From positions 1-64,000 of the forward strand of contig CAVRVO010000030.1 of the NCBI GenBank assembly GCA_963724625.1: a DNA stretch of 64,000 nucleotides, read 5' to 3'. The stretch is from DATBVX01 sp963724625 (GTDB lineage Bacteria; Pseudomonadota; Gammaproteobacteria; Steroidobacterales; Steroidobacteraceae). Positions 29,189 through 38,692 of the stretch are shown in pieces. Under the pieces are notes generated by a model. It was not told the origin of the DNA, did no database searches, and worked only from the letters and a program-made list of their open reading frames with translations. The number at the start of each line of letters is the position of its first letter. The stretch's first letter is position 1. A program made the translations under genes and the position numbers.

Positions 29189-29688
29189 TTCAGCGCATCC
29201 AGGATCTCATCGACTTTCGCCGGGGTGAGATTCTCGTGATAGACGTGATCGACCATCATCATCGGCGCGCCCACGCAGGCCGCGAGGCACTCCTCTTCTT
29301 TCTTGAGGTAGATCCGGCCGTCCGGGGTGCTCTCCCCGGTCTTGATGCCGAGCTTCTTCTCGACGTGCGCGACGATGTCATCCGCGCCGCACAGCATGCA
29401 GGAGATGTTGGTGCACACCGAGACGTGATGGCGCCCACAGGGCCGGGTCTCGAACATCGAGTAAAACGTCGCGACCTCGTACACCTGGATCGGCGGCAGC
29501 TGCAGGTACGCTGCGACCGCATCCATCAGCTCCGCGGTGAGGTAGCCGCCATTCTCGTGCTGGGCGGCGCGCAGCGCCGAAAGCACGGCGGAGCGCTGCC
29601 GTCCCGGGGGGAATTTCTTCACCCAGTGATCGATCTCTTCCCGCACGTGTGGCGAGAGCGTCGTCGGGCTTGTGGTTTCGTTCGCCAT
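29185..29688 (-). CDS. nuoE: NADH-quinone oxidoreductase subunit E
   Basis: 167 residues, a thioredoxin-fold 2Fe-2S subunit (cluster N1a). Ligands are visible as CTNISC in the first half and CLAACVGAP in the second. The ATG shares one base with the nuoD stop, indicating coupling. The frame is intact. Confidence 0.97.
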   Translation of the reverse strand: MANETTSPTTLSPHVREEIDHWVKKFPPGRQRSAVLSALRAAQHENGGYLTAELMDAVAAYLQLPPIQVYEVATFYSMFETRPCGRHHVSVCTNISCMLCGADDIVAHVEKKLGIKTGESTPDGRIYLKKEEECLAACVGAPMMMVDHVYHENLTPAKVDEILDALK

Positions 29689-30942
29689 CAGCGATCGATT
29701 TCTCCGAAAACGATGTCCTGCGTGCCGATCACGGCCACGACATCCGCGAGCATGTGGCCACGAATCATTTCATCCAGGCTCGCAAGATGCGCAAATCCGG
29801 GCGCGCGGACCTTGAGTCGATACGGCTTGTTGGCGCCGTCTGATACGAGGTACACGCCGAGCTCGCCTTTCGGCGCCTCGACTGCGGCGTACGCTTCGCC
29901 CTCAGGAACGCTGTATCCCTCGGTAAAGAGCTTGAAGTGATGGATCAGCGATTCCATGTCGCTCTTCATCTGCTCGCGCGAGGGCGGCGTGACCTTGTGA
30001 TCCTCGATCATGGTCGGGCCAGGATTCGCGCGCAGCCAGTCGATGCACTGCTTGACGATGTTGTTCGACTGTCGAAACTCCTCGATGCGCACCAGGTATC
30101 GGTCGTAGCAGTCGCCATTCACGCCCACCGGAATGTCGAAGTTCATGTGCTCGTACACTTCGTAGGGCTGCTTCTTGCGCAGGTCCCACACGATTCCCGA
30201 TCCGCGCAGCATCGGTCCGGAGAAGCCGAGCTGCATGGCTCGCTCCGGCGAGACCACGCCGATGTTGACGGTGCGCTGCTTCCAGATGCGGTTGTCGGTG
30301 AGGAGTGTTTCGTACTCATCGACACATTTCGGGAAACGCCGCGTGAAGTCTTCGAGGAAGTCGAGGAGCGAGCCCGAGCGACGTTCGTTGAGCTTGTCGA
30401 CGTCTTTCTGCGAGCGCCACTTGGACGGCTGGTATTGCGGCATCTGCTCCGGCAGATCCCGATACACCCCGCCCGGCCGATAGTACGTCGCGTGCATGCG
30501 CGTACCGGACACCGCCTCGTAGCAGTCCATCAGGTCTTCGCGTTCGCGGAAGCAATACAGGAATACGGTGAGCGCGCCGATATCGAGCGCGTGCGAGCCG
30601 AGCCACATGAGGTGATTGAGGATGCGCGTGACCTCGTCGAACATCACCCGGATGTACTTGGCCCGCAACGTCGGCTCGATGCCGAGCAGGCGCTCGATCG
30701 CCATCACGTACGCGTGCTCGTTGCACATCATCGAGACGTAATCGAGCCGGTCCATGTAGCCGATCGTCTGGTTGAACGGCTTGCTCTCGGCGAGCTTCTC
30801 GGTGCGCCCGATGCAGGAGCCCGATGTGCGGATCGGCCTTTTGAATGACTTCGCCATCCATTTCGAGCACCAGCCTGAGCACGCCGTGGGCGGCGGGATG
30901 CTGCGGGCCGAAGTTGAGGGTGAAGTTGCGGATGTCAGCCAT
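29688..30942 (-). CDS. nuoD: NADH-quinone oxidoreductase subunit D (one frameshift)
   Basis: The 49-kDa-type subunit forming the quinone pocket at the junction of the two arms. The N-terminus FGPQHPAAHGVLRLVLEMDGE is typical. After DPHIGLLHRG a +1 shift near 30815 (an extra C in CGGG-C-GCACC) moves the frame to TEKLAESKPFNQTIGYMDRLDYVS. Removing one base gives 417 residues, exactly the family norm. It overlaps nuoC by eight bases. Confidence 0.95.
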
Positions 30943-31630
30943 TGGGCTTCGCGTCCTTGAGAGCCGGCTGGTAGCGGTTGTCCTCCCGAATCACTTTGGG
31001 CACCAGCGTGCGCGGTTCGATCGTCACCGGCTGATACACGACGCGGCGCTTCTCCGGGTCGTAGCGCACCTCGACGTTGCCGATCAGCGGAAAGTCCTTG
31101 CGGAACGGATGACCGATGAAGCCGTAGTCGGTCAACAGGCGGCGCAGATCCGGATGGCCGCGGAACAGGATGCCGTAGAGGTCGAACGCCTCGCGCTCAA
31201 ACCAGTCGGCGGAAGACCAGATCGAGATCACCGAATCGACTATCGGCTGCGAGTCGTCGGGGCAGAACACCCGCATGCGCACGCGCACGTTGTGCGTGAT
31301 CGAGAGCAGATGGTAGACCACGGCGAATCGCAATCCGGGCCGCGCCTTTTCGACTTCGCCTTCGCGAATCACGCCGCGGCTGAACCCCGAATCCGTGGCG
31401 TCCACTGTCTTCCACTCATCGCGCCCGTATTCGAGGTAATCGACGCCACACACGTCCATCAGCATTTCGAACCTGAGCTCCGGATCATCGCGGAGCACCC
31501 CGGCGACCTCCAGCAGGTCCGGAGCATCGACCTCGATCGTGATCTCGTGAGGGTTCGACGACATCCGCTGAGCACGACCGTTCAGGCGCGCGTCAAGGCG
31601 GGCGGCGAGAGCCTCGAGGCGTTCACTCAT
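30935..31630 (-). CDS. nuoC: NADH-quinone oxidoreductase subunit C
   Basis: 231 residues, the 30-kDa-type connecting subunit. The signature ERE-AFDLYGILFRGHPDLRRLL and the end region GHPFRKDFPL are present. It is a separate gene here, unlike the nuoCD fusion of Escherichia coli. Intact; it lies nine bases after nuoB. Confidence 0.96.
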   Translation of the reverse strand: MSERLEALAARLDARLNGRAQRMSSNPHEITIEVDAPDLLEVAGVLRDDPELRFEMLMDVCGVDYLEYGRDEWKTVDATDSGFSRGVIREGEVEKARPGLRFAVVYHLLSITHNVRVRMRVFCPDDSQPIVDSVISIWSSADWFEREAFDLYGILFRGHPDLRRLLTDYGFIGHPFRKDFPLIGNVEVRYDPEKRRVVYQPVTIEPRTLVPKVIREDNRYQPALKDAKPNG

Positions 31631-31639
31631 ATTGATCTG

Positions 31640-32134
31640 CTACCGGGCGATCGTATTGGTGCGGCGGATCTTCTTCTGCAGCTGGATCACGCCGTACAAC
31701 AGCGCCTCGGCAGTCGGTGGACAGCCGGGCACGTAAACATCAACGGGAACGATGCGGTCGCAGCCGCGCACTACCGCATAAGAATAATGATAGTAGCCCC
31801 CGCCATTGGCGCACGAACCCATCGAGATCACCCAGCGGGGCTCGGACATCTGGTCGTACACCTTGCGCAGCGCCGGCGCCATCTTGTTGACCAGCGTCCC
31901 GGCCACGATCATGACGTCGGATTGGCGCGGACTCGGGCGGAAAATCACGCCGAACCGGTCGAGGTCATAGCGCGCCGCACCCGCATGCATCATCTCGACC
32001 GCGCAGCACGCAAGCCCGAAGGTCATGGGCCACATCGATCCGGTGCGCGCCCAGTTGATGAGCGAGTCGAGCCCGGTGGTCAGAAAACCTCGTTCTACCG
32101 GTGGGGCGCCGGCTGTTTCGGCAGTCAATCCCAT
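31640..32134 (-). CDS. nuoB: NADH-quinone oxidoreductase subunit B
   Basis: 164 residues from ATG 32134, which follows GGGAG eight bases upstream and overlaps the end of nuoA. The N2 4Fe-4S cluster ligands are the tandem cysteines in FGLACCAVEMM, plus GSCANGGG and VPGCPPTAE. N2 is the terminal cluster that reduces quinone. An ATG seven codons earlier in the same frame lies deeper in nuoA and is less likely. Confidence 0.96.
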   Translation of the reverse strand: MGLTAETAGAPPVERGFLTTGLDSLINWARTGSMWPMTFGLACCAVEMMHAGAARYDLDRFGVIFRPSPRQSDVMIVAGTLVNKMAPALRKVYDQMSEPRWVISMGSCANGGGYYHYSYAVVRGCDRIVPVDVYVPGCPPTAEALLYGVIQLQKKIRRTNTIAR

Positions 32135-32481
32135 TCCAGCGCTCCCTTTTTCCACTCATAAATGAAGCCGACGATCAGCACCGCTAGGAACAGCGCCATT
32201 GCAATCAGGCCGAACGCGCCGATGGCAGAGAGGGAGACAGCCCAGGGAAACAGGAACGCGATTTCCAGGTCGAAAATGATGAACAGGATCGCGACCAGGT
32301 AATAACGCACATCGAATTTCATGCGCGAGTCTTCGAAGGCCTCGAAGCCGCATTCATATGGGGAAAGCTTTTCAGGGTCCGGCCGGCGCGTGCCGAACAG
32401 GAATCCCAGCACCAGCATCACGACGCCGAGACCGCCGCCGACGATGAGAAAAATCAGGATGGGCAGGTATTCGTGCAACAT
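32125..32481 (-). CDS. nuoA: NADH-quinone oxidoreductase subunit A
   Basis: 118 residues with three helices. YECGFEAFEDSRMKFDVRYYLVAILFIIFDLE includes the loop Cys and the acidic residues of helix 2 that line the quinone entry path. It is the first gene of the complex I operon, 120 bases downstream of tRNA-Leu, where the operon promoter should lie. Confidence 0.96.
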   Translation of the reverse strand: MLHEYLPILIFLIVGGGLGVVMLVLGFLFGTRRPDPEKLSPYECGFEAFEDSRMKFDVRYYLVAILFIIFDLEIAFLFPWAVSLSAIGAFGLIAMALFLAVLIVGFIYEWKKGALEWD

Positions 32482-32601
32482 CGACGGGAATTGCGCGCCA
32501 AGGTCTTGAAAAACCGGGGCGCATTGTAACAGGCGCGCGGGCGCAAAAAAGCCATCAAACCGCGGGCGGATTGCAGCGCCCCACGGTCGGGATCATCAGG
32601 A

Positions 32602-32686
32602 TGGTGCGGATGGTCGGACTCGAACCGACACGGCTTGCGCCGCTAGCCCCTCAAGCTAGTGTGTCTACCAATTCCACCACATCCGC
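32602..32686 (-). tRNA. tRNA-Leu (GAG)
   Basis: 85 nt with encoded CCA, acceptor stem GCGGATG/CATCCGC, a long variable arm typical of leucine tRNA, and anticodon GAG at 32650-32652. Its position between secG and nuoA matches the secG-tRNA-Leu arrangement common in gammaproteobacteria. Confidence 0.95.
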
Positions 32687-32704
32687 ACAGAATCAGGGGA
32701 CGCG

Positions 32705-33098
32705 TTACGGCTGCGCAGGCGGCGTTTGTGTGTCCTGCGTCGCCGGCGCTTCAGTCGGCGCGGGAGTCGTCGTCGCCGGAGGTGCGGGCACTTCCGCGGC
32801 CGGCGCCTGCTGTGTCGTCCCGGTACGCTCCAGCAGGCTCTTGGGCTGCTCGACACGCCGTCCACCGAGGAATGCGAGCGCGAGGCTCGTAACAAAAAAC
32901 AGTGTCGCGAGCACTGCTGTCGCTTTCGAAAGCGCGGTAGAAGAGCCGCGTGCGCCGAAACACCGTGCCGGACGCGCCCGAACCGAACCCGGCTCCGGCA
33001 TCCGCGCCCTTGCCCCTCTGCAGCAGCACGAGCCCGATGATGGCTACTGCCAGAAAGACATGAATGACCAGAATGACCATGTGACCCATGCTACCCAT
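32705..33098 (-). CDS. secG: Preprotein translocase subunit SecG (one frameshift)
   Basis: A small two-helix subunit of the SecYEG channel that assists SecA-driven export. The first helix HMVILVIHVFLAVAIIGLVLLQRGKGADAG is diagnostic. A +1 shift near 32955 (GTVF then GARGSSTALSKATAVLATLFF) leads to the second helix. The tail is unusually rich in Pro, Ala and Thr. Removing one base gives 130 residues. The ATG at 33098 follows a GAGG. Confidence 0.9.
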
Positions 33099-33135
33099 TG
33101 CTTGCCTCAACCCTTGAACCTTGGTTTGCAGCCCT

Positions 33136-33885
33136 TCAGGCGGCCGCGCAGATCTTGCCGAACTCATCGCCCCGCAGGGACGCGCCGCCGACCAGACCGC
33201 CGTCGACGTCCGGCATCTCGAATAGTTCCGCCGCGTTGGCTGCCTTGACGCTGCCACCATAAAGGATGCGCAGGTCGGCGGCGATTTTAGCATCCCGTGC
33301 CGCGATCCTCCCACGGATGAACGCGTGCACCGCCTGCGCCTGATCCGGGGTCGCGTTCTTGCCGGTGCCGATCGCCCACACCGGCTCGTATGCGATCACT
33401 GCATCGGCGAAAGCCGCGATTCCCGCCACCGCCACGACGGCGTCCAGCTGGCGTGCGACGACGGCCTCGGTTTCTGCGCGTTCGCGCTGCTCGAGCGTCT
33501 CACCGACGCACAGGATCGGCGTGAGCTTCTGGCCCTGAACCGCCATGAATTTGCGCGCCACCAGCTTGTCATCCTCATGAAACAGTGCGCGCCGTTCCGA
33601 ATGTCCCACGATCACGTAGCGGCAGCCGACGTCCTTGAGCATCGTCGCCGACACCTCGCCTGTAAACGCGCCGACCGGCTCGGCGCAGACGTTCTGGCCG
33701 CCCAGCGCAATATTGCTTTCCTTGAGACGGCGCGCCGCATCCGGCAGGTAGACGAACGGGGGACAAACCGCTACTTCCGCGACCAACTCGGCGCTCTGCT
33801 GCTGGATCAGCTCATCCAGGAGCTGCGCCGTTTCGGCACGCGAGCCGTGCATTTTCCAGTTGCCCGCAACCAGTGGCCGACGCAT
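33136..33885 (-). CDS. tpiA: Triosephosphate isomerase
   Basis: 249 residues, a TIM barrel that interconverts dihydroxyacetone phosphate and glyceraldehyde 3-phosphate. Catalytic elements are all present: Asn-Trp-Lys in GNWKMHG, the histidine in VIVGHSERR, the glutamate in AYEPVWAIGTG (flexible loop 6) and the phosphate loops YGGSV and GGLVGGAS. The glmM-tpiA-secG order matches Pseudomonas-like genomes. Confidence 0.97.
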   Translation of the reverse strand: MRRPLVAGNWKMHGSRAETAQLLDELIQQQSAELVAEVAVCPPFVYLPDAARRLKESNIALGGQNVCAEPVGAFTGEVSATMLKDVGCRYVIVGHSERRALFHEDDKLVARKFMAVQGQKLTPILCVGETLEQRERAETEAVVARQLDAVVAVAGIAAFADAVIAYEPVWAIGTGKNATPDQAQAVHAFIRGRIAARDAKIAADLRILYGGSVKAANAAELFEMPDVDGGLVGGASLRGDEFGKICAAA

Positions 33886-33926
33886 CGCAAATCTCCGGAT
33901 TCGGTGTAAGGGAGGCCAGGCGGCCT

Positions 33927-34060
33927 AGGGCAACTCTGCACAGGGCAGCTGCGGCGTTGCACCGCTTGCCAATGGAATCGACCATTGGCTACGCGGTGCG
34001 CCTAGCATCTGCACCGTTGGCGACGTAACGCGCTCCATGAAACCTGTGCAGAGTTGCCCT
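33927..34060. repeat. Nested inverted-repeat element between glmM and tpiA
   Basis: Perfect 18-base outer arms (33927-33944 and 34043-34060, AGGGCAACTCTGCACAGG and its complement). In between is a second strong hairpin, GCACCGC-TT-GCCAATGG (33959-33975) with CCATTGGC-TAC-GCGGTGC (33982-33999) around AATCGA. An 11-base copy of the outer arm (AGGGCAACTCT, 34108-34118) overlaps the glmM stop. It could act as an attenuator or mRNA-processing structure, or be a small non-autonomous mobile element. Confidence 0.7.
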
Positions 34061-34116
34061 GGAAAAGGCGCGCGATATTAAGCGGCGTCTGGTGTTAAAG
34101 CAATGCTAGGGCAACT

Positions 34117-35455
34117 CTAGGCTGCCGCTGCGTTGCGGACGATCTGGGCGAGGCGCTCGGCATGCAGGCGAATCACCTTCTCATCGCGGCCTTCGAGCAT
34201 GACCCTGATCACGGGCTCCGTCCCCGAGGCGCGCAGCACCACCCGGCCGTCCTGCTTGAGCTCCGCTTCAATCGCGCGCACTGCTTCGCGGACCACGGCG
34301 TTCGCTCCGGGGTCAAAGCGGTTCTTGACCTTGACGTTGAGCAGCACCTGCGGAAAGCGCGACATTCCCGCTGCCAGTTCGGCCAGGCTCTGGCCGGTCT
34401 GCTTCATGATGGCGAGCACCTGCAGTGCGCCGATCAATCCGTCACCGGTCGTGGTTTTGTCCAGACACAGCAGGTGGCCTGAGGTTTCACCGCCGAGCAT
34501 GCCGCCGGTCTCGCGCAGCAGGCCCAGCACATAGCGGTCGCCCACTGGCGCGCGCCGGAACTCGATGCCGAGCTCACGCAGACCAACCTCCAGGCCGAGG
34601 TTGCTCATTACTGTACCGACGACCGGCCCGCGCAGTGCCTGCGATTTGGCTCGCGCCCGCGCAATGATATAGAGGAGTTGATCGCCATCGAGGATGCGGC
34701 CCAGCTCATCGACCATGACGAGCCGATCACCATCGCCATCGAGTGCGATACCCGCGTTGGCGCGCACACCGGGCACCGTGAGCTGCAAGAGCTCGGGCGC
34801 CATCGAACCACAGCCGTCATTGATGTTGCGCCCGTTCGGCGAGCAGCCGATGGGAACGATTTCTGCGCCCAGATCGGCCAACACCCGCGGCGCGACCTTG
34901 TATGCCGCCCCGTTCGCGCAGTCGATGACAATCTTGAAACCGGATAAGATCCATGCCCGCGGGGAACGATGCGGCACAGAACTGCTGATAGTGAGTGCGT
35001 GACTTGTCGACGCGTGTGGCACGTCCGAGGGCTCTTGATTCGCGCGTCAGTGCCGGCTGCTGGAGCGATTCCTCGATGCGTGCCTCGAGCTCATCACTCA
35101 GCTTCGCGCCCGTTGAATCGAAAAACTTGATGCCATTGTCGTCGTAGAGATTGTGCGAGGCGCTGATCACCACGCCGAAATCACACTCGAACCGCTGCGT
35201 CATGTAGGCGATGCCTGGCGTCGGCAGCGGCCCGATCAGCATGACGTTGACGCCCGCCGCCACGAACCCAGCTTCGAGCGCCGCTTCGAACATATAGCCC
35301 GAAAGACGCGTGTCCTTGCCGATGAGTACGGTGCCACCCTGCGGTGCGAGTACCCGTGCAGCGCCGCTCGCGAGGCGCAGCGCGAAATCCACGGTCATCG
35401 GATCGCGGCCCACCTGGCCACGCACTCCATCGGTTCCAAAGTATCTTCGGCTCAC
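34117..35455 (-). CDS. glmM: Phosphoglucosamine mutase (one frameshift)
   Basis: Converts glucosamine 6-phosphate to glucosamine 1-phosphate for peptidoglycan and lipopolysaccharide. The N-terminus RRYFGTDGVRG, the phosphoserine loop VISASHNLYDDNGIKFF, the metal loop LDGDGDR and the sugar loop GGETSGH are visible. The end has the phosphate-binding RASGTEPVIRVM. A +1 shift near 34948 joins MDL to SGFKIVIDCANG. Corrected length is 445 residues, the family norm. The GTG start overlaps the folP TGA by four bases. Confidence 0.95.
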
Positions 35456-36288
35456 TGGGGTCCTCCCCCGATCACGGCGGTGGCGATCTTTACGGCGTCT
35501 ACCGCCGGCGCTACGTCATGCGCGCGAATGATGCGCGCACCCTTGAGGATTGCAATCGTTGCCAGTGCGATGCTGCCATGCAGGCGCTGGTCCACGGGTC
35601 TGCCCGTAATTGTGCCTATCATCGACTTGCGTGACAGCCCCGCCAGCACCGGAACGTCCAGATCGAGAAATCGGTCAAGGTTCGAGAGCAGGGCGAGGTT
35701 ATGCGGCAGGGCTTTGCCGAAGCCGAAACCGGGGTCGATGACGAGCCGGTCGCGGCCAATTCCTGCAGCCTCGCAGGCGTCGCGGCGCTCGCGCAGGAAT
35801 TCATGGACCTCGCGCACCACGTCCTGGTAGCGCGGCTCGAATTGCATGGTGCGAGGCTCGCCCTGTATGTGCATCAGGCAAGCCGCCACCTTGGAGGCCG
35901 CCACGGCTTCCAGTGCGCCGCGCGTTCGCAGAGCCAGGATGTCATTGATCATTCCGGCGCCAGCATCGATGACTGCCTGCATCACCTGCGGTTTGGTGGT
36001 ATCGACCGAGATGGGAACGCTGACCTTGTGTGCCAGCGATCGGACCAATGGCAGTACGCGGCGCAATTCTTCGTCGACGTCGACCGGGTTCGAGCCGGGG
36101 CGCGTGGACTCACCACCGATGTCGATGATGGCAGCGCCCTCATCGATCATTCGATGGGCGTGCGCGAGTGCCTGGCCGATGTCATGGAAGCGTCCGCCGT
36201 CAGAGAACGAATCGGGCGTGACGTTGAGGACGCCCATCACGCACGGGCGGTCCAAATCGAGAGTCTTGTCGCCGCAGGTCAGATGCAT
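35452..36288 (-). CDS. folP: Dihydropteroate synthase
   Basis: 278 residues, a TIM barrel that joins p-aminobenzoate to pterin diphosphate in folate synthesis; it is the sulfonamide target. Motifs include GVLNVTPDSFSDGG, DIGGESTRPGS and the late DPGFGFGKALPHN. Intact, coupled to glmM by a four-base overlap and separated from ftsH by a repeat-rich 411-base gap. Confidence 0.96.
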   Translation of the reverse strand: MHLTCGDKTLDLDRPCVMGVLNVTPDSFSDGGRFHDIGQALAHAHRMIDEGAAIIDIGGESTRPGSNPVDVDEELRRVLPLVRSLAHKVSVPISVDTTKPQVMQAVIDAGAGMINDILALRTRGALEAVAASKVAACLMHIQGEPRTMQFEPRYQDVVREVHEFLRERRDACEAAGIGRDRLVIDPGFGFGKALPHNLALLSNLDRFLDLDVPVLAGLSRKSMIGTITGRPVDQRLHGSIALATIAILKGARIIRAHDVAPAVDAVKIATAVIGGGPQ

Positions 36289-36317
36289 AGTGCTCGAGGA
36301 GGCGACGCGCTCGCACG

Positions 36318-36490
36318 TTTCGTTAGAAGCTCTCCTTCTGGCCGAGTGTTCGTCTCCTCAGCCGACACGAACCAAGCATCCCGTGAATGGAAGGCTCATC
36401 GTTCGCGCTGCACGGCATCGTACCATCGACAAAATCAAGCAAGAACGGGCTCAGGAACGAACACTCGGCCAGAAGGAGAGCAAAGAAACC
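36318..36490. repeat. Inverted-repeat element copy A (24-base perfect arms)
   Basis: Arms 36329-36352 and 36458-36481 are exact reverse complements over 24 bases (starting GCTCTCCTTCTGGCCGAGTG). Pairing extends inward imperfectly (TCTCCTCAGCC with GGCTCAGGA) and outward through GTTTC/GAAAC. The interior, read on the minus strand, matches the interior of copy B, beginning CCCGTTCTTGCTTGATTTT and ending TTCGTGTCGG. It looks like a small palindromic repeat family (MITE- or REP-like). Confidence 0.75.
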
Positions 36491-36526
36491 GGAGCGCAAG
36501 CTTGCGCCTCTTGTTGGTCTCGTGTG

Positions 36527-36658
36527 ATTGGGGCTGGCTCTCAGTGCCCCCGTTCTTCCTTGATTATGCCGATAGCACGTTGAAGTGCAGCGCGAATGCT
36601 GTCGCTGGGCAGCCGATGATGTCTCGTTCGTGTCGGGGCGCTGAGAGCCATCCCCAGA
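36527..36658. repeat. Inverted-repeat element copy B
   Basis: Arms 36527-36550 and 36635-36658 pair over about 24 bases with three mismatches (core TGGCTCTCAG and CTGAGAGCCA, flanked by GGGG/CCCC). The interior begins CCCGTTCTTCCTTGATTAT, contains GTGCAGCGCGAA and ends TTCGTGTCGG. All three segments match copy A read on the other strand, while the arm sequences themselves have diverged but kept their pairing. Confidence 0.7.
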
Positions 36659-36699
36659 TCACGCAGACAGGCCGGCATCCGACTCGCGCGATGGAATGG

Positions 36700-38607
36700 T
36701 CAGTGCTGTCCCGCGGCGGGACCGATCGCAGGAGCAGGCTTGTCCTGCGGCTTGCTGGTCGGCACCGGCGTCGAATCGTCCCAGTCCTTGGGCGGCTTCG
36801 GCGTGCGGCCGGCCATGATGTCCTTGAGCTGCTCTTCGTCGACGGTTTCGTACTTGATCAGCGCTTCCGCCATCGAATGCAGCGTTTCCAGGCGCGAGGT
36901 CAGGATCCCCTTGGCGCGCTGGAAATTGTCGTCGATCACGCGGCGCACTTCCTCGTCGATCGCGTGCGCGGTCACATCCGACACCTGCTTGTGCTGCGTG
37001 ACACTGCGGCCCAGGAATACCTCGCCGCTTTCCTCGGTGTACGTCAGCGGCCCGAGACGATCGGAAAGGCCCCACTTCGTAACCATGTTGCGCGCGAGCT
37101 CCGTCGCCCGCTCGATGTCGTTCGCAGCGCCGGTCGTGACCGATTCGGCGCCGAAAATCAGCTCTTCGGCGATGCGCCCACCGAACAGCGTCGCGATGCG
37201 GCTCTCGAGCCGGCGCTTGCTGGTGCTGTAACGATCGCCTTCCGGCAGGAACATCGTTACGCCGAGCGCTCGGCCGCGCGGAATGATGGTGACCTTGTAC
37301 ACCGGATCGTGCTCCGGGACGCTCAGGCCGACGATGGCATGACCAGCCTCGTGGTATGCGGTCATGCGCTTCTCTTCCTCGCTCATGACCATCGAGCGCC
37401 GCTCCGCGCCCATCATGATCTTGTCCTTCGCTCGCTCGAACTCTTCCATCGACACCAGGCGCCGGTTGGCGCGCGCAGCGAAGAGCGCGGCTTCATTCAC
37501 CAGGTTGGCGAGATCCGCACCGGAAAATCCGGGTGTACCGCGCGCAATGATCGAAGGCCTGACGTCATCGGCGAGTGGCACACGGCGCATGTGGACCTTG
37601 AGGATCTGTTCGCGTCCGCGCACATCCGGCAACGGCACCACCACCTGGCGATCGAAGCGGCCGGGACGCAACAAAGCGGGGTCCAGCACATCCGGCCGGT
37701 TGGTGGCCGCGATGACGATGATCCCTTCGTTGCCTTCGAAGCCATCCATCTCGACCAGCAACTGATTGAGCGTCTGCTCGCGCTCATCATGGCCGCCACC
37801 CAGGCCCGCACCGCGGTGCCGGCCGACGGCATCAATCTCGTCGATGAAAATAATGCAAGGAGCGTGCTTCTTGGCTTGCTCGAACATGTCGCGTACGCGC
37901 GAAGCGCCGACGCCCACGAACATTTCCACGAAATCGGAGCCCGAGATCGTGAAGAAAGGCACCTTGGCTTCGCCGGCAATCGCGCGGGCAAGCAGGGTCT
38001 TGCCGGTGCCCGGCGCGCCCACCATCAGGACGCCTTTGGGAATCTTGCCGCCGAGCTTCTGGAACTTGGCCGGGTCCTTCAGGAAGTCGACGATCTCGAC
38101 CACCTCTTCCTTGGCCTCTTCGACACCGGCGACATCGGCAAAGGTCACTGATACCTGGTCCTCGCCAAGCAAGCGCGCGCGGCTCTTGCCAAACGACATG
38201 GCGCCACGGCCACCCGCCGCGCCCTGCATCTGGCGCATGAAGTAGATAAAGATCGCGACCAGCAGCAGGACAGGGAAGGACGACAGGAATAGCTGAAGCA
38301 GGAAATTCGGCTTGTCCGGAGGCGCGCCACGGAAATCGACACCCTCGCGGTCCAGCAGCCCAATCAGCGCGGTGTTTTGCGACTCGGGGTTATAGACGCG
38401 GAACTGCGTTCCGTCACTCTTGGTCCCTTCGATGATCTCGCCCTTGATCACTGCGCTCGCGATGTTCTTGGCCTTGACTTGCTGCAGGAACGTCGAGTAG
38501 GGCATCTCGCGGCTTTCGCCTGACCGCGGGCTGAAATTGCTGAACACCGTCAGCAACACGACGGCGATGATGACCCAGAGCAGGATGTTCTTCGTCAGGT
38601 CGTTCAA
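36700..38607 (-). CDS. ftsH: ATP-dependent zinc metalloprotease FtsH
   Basis: 635 residues, a membrane-bound AAA+ protease that degrades misassembled membrane proteins and, in relatives, the sigma-32 factor and LpxC. Two N-terminal helices flank a periplasmic domain. Then come Walker A GAPGTGKT, Walker B CIIFIDEIDAVG, the pore/SRH region and the zinc site HEAGH, ending in a Pro-rich tail. It starts at TTG 38607 after GAGGAC. Intact. It follows rlmE, the usual pairing. Confidence 0.97.
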   Translation of the reverse strand: MNDLTKNILLWVIIAVVLLTVFSNFSPRSGESREMPYSTFLQQVKAKNIASAVIKGEIIEGTKSDGTQFRVYNPESQNTALIGLLDREGVDFRGAPPDKPNFLLQLFLSSFPVLLLVAIFIYFMRQMQGAAGGRGAMSFGKSRARLLGEDQVSVTFADVAGVEEAKEEVVEIVDFLKDPAKFQKLGGKIPKGVLMVGAPGTGKTLLARAIAGEAKVPFFTISGSDFVEMFVGVGASRVRDMFEQAKKHAPCIIFIDEIDAVGRHRGAGLGGGHDEREQTLNQLLVEMDGFEGNEGIIVIAATNRPDVLDPALLRPGRFDRQVVVPLPDVRGREQILKVHMRRVPLADDVRPSIIARGTPGFSGADLANLVNEAALFAARANRRLVSMEEFERAKDKIMMGAERRSMVMSEEEKRMTAYHEAGHAIVGLSVPEHDPVYKVTIIPRGRALGVTMFLPEGDRYSTSKRRLESRIATLFGGRIAEELIFGAESVTTGAANDIERATELARNMVTKWGLSDRLGPLTYTEESGEVFLGRSVTQHKQVSDVTAHAIDEEVRRVIDDNFQRAKGILTSRLETLHSMAEALIKYETVDEEQLKDIMAGRTPKPPKDWDDSTPVPTSKPQDKPAPAIGPAAGQH

Positions 38608-38692
38608 GAGTCAGTCCTCGGCATAAGGCGCCAGAATTACTCGGGAAATTCGTCGCGATTCGACCAGTGGATTCGGCAGGCGTTCAAAGAAC

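Larger units (their letters stand above)
36289..36699. other. Gene-free 411-base region with two related palindromic elements
   Basis: No gene is supported here. The stretch is dominated by two inverted-repeat elements (see 36318-36490 and 36527-36658) that are diverged copies of one another in opposite orientation, and by a palindrome GCGCAAGCTTGCGC at about 36495-36508. It should also contain any promoter of folP. Confidence 0.7.

Noticed and set aside
33886..34116. CRISPR-like array suggested by repeated AGGGCAACTC motifs
   Set aside because: Only three copies, one inverted and with irregular spacing; no cas genes nearby. It is an inverted-repeat structure.
35701..38151. An 816-codon open frame on the plus strand antisense to folP and ftsH
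   Set aside because: It is a shadow of high-GC codon bias opposite two well-conserved genes, with Arg/His/Asp-rich composition and no recognisable domain.
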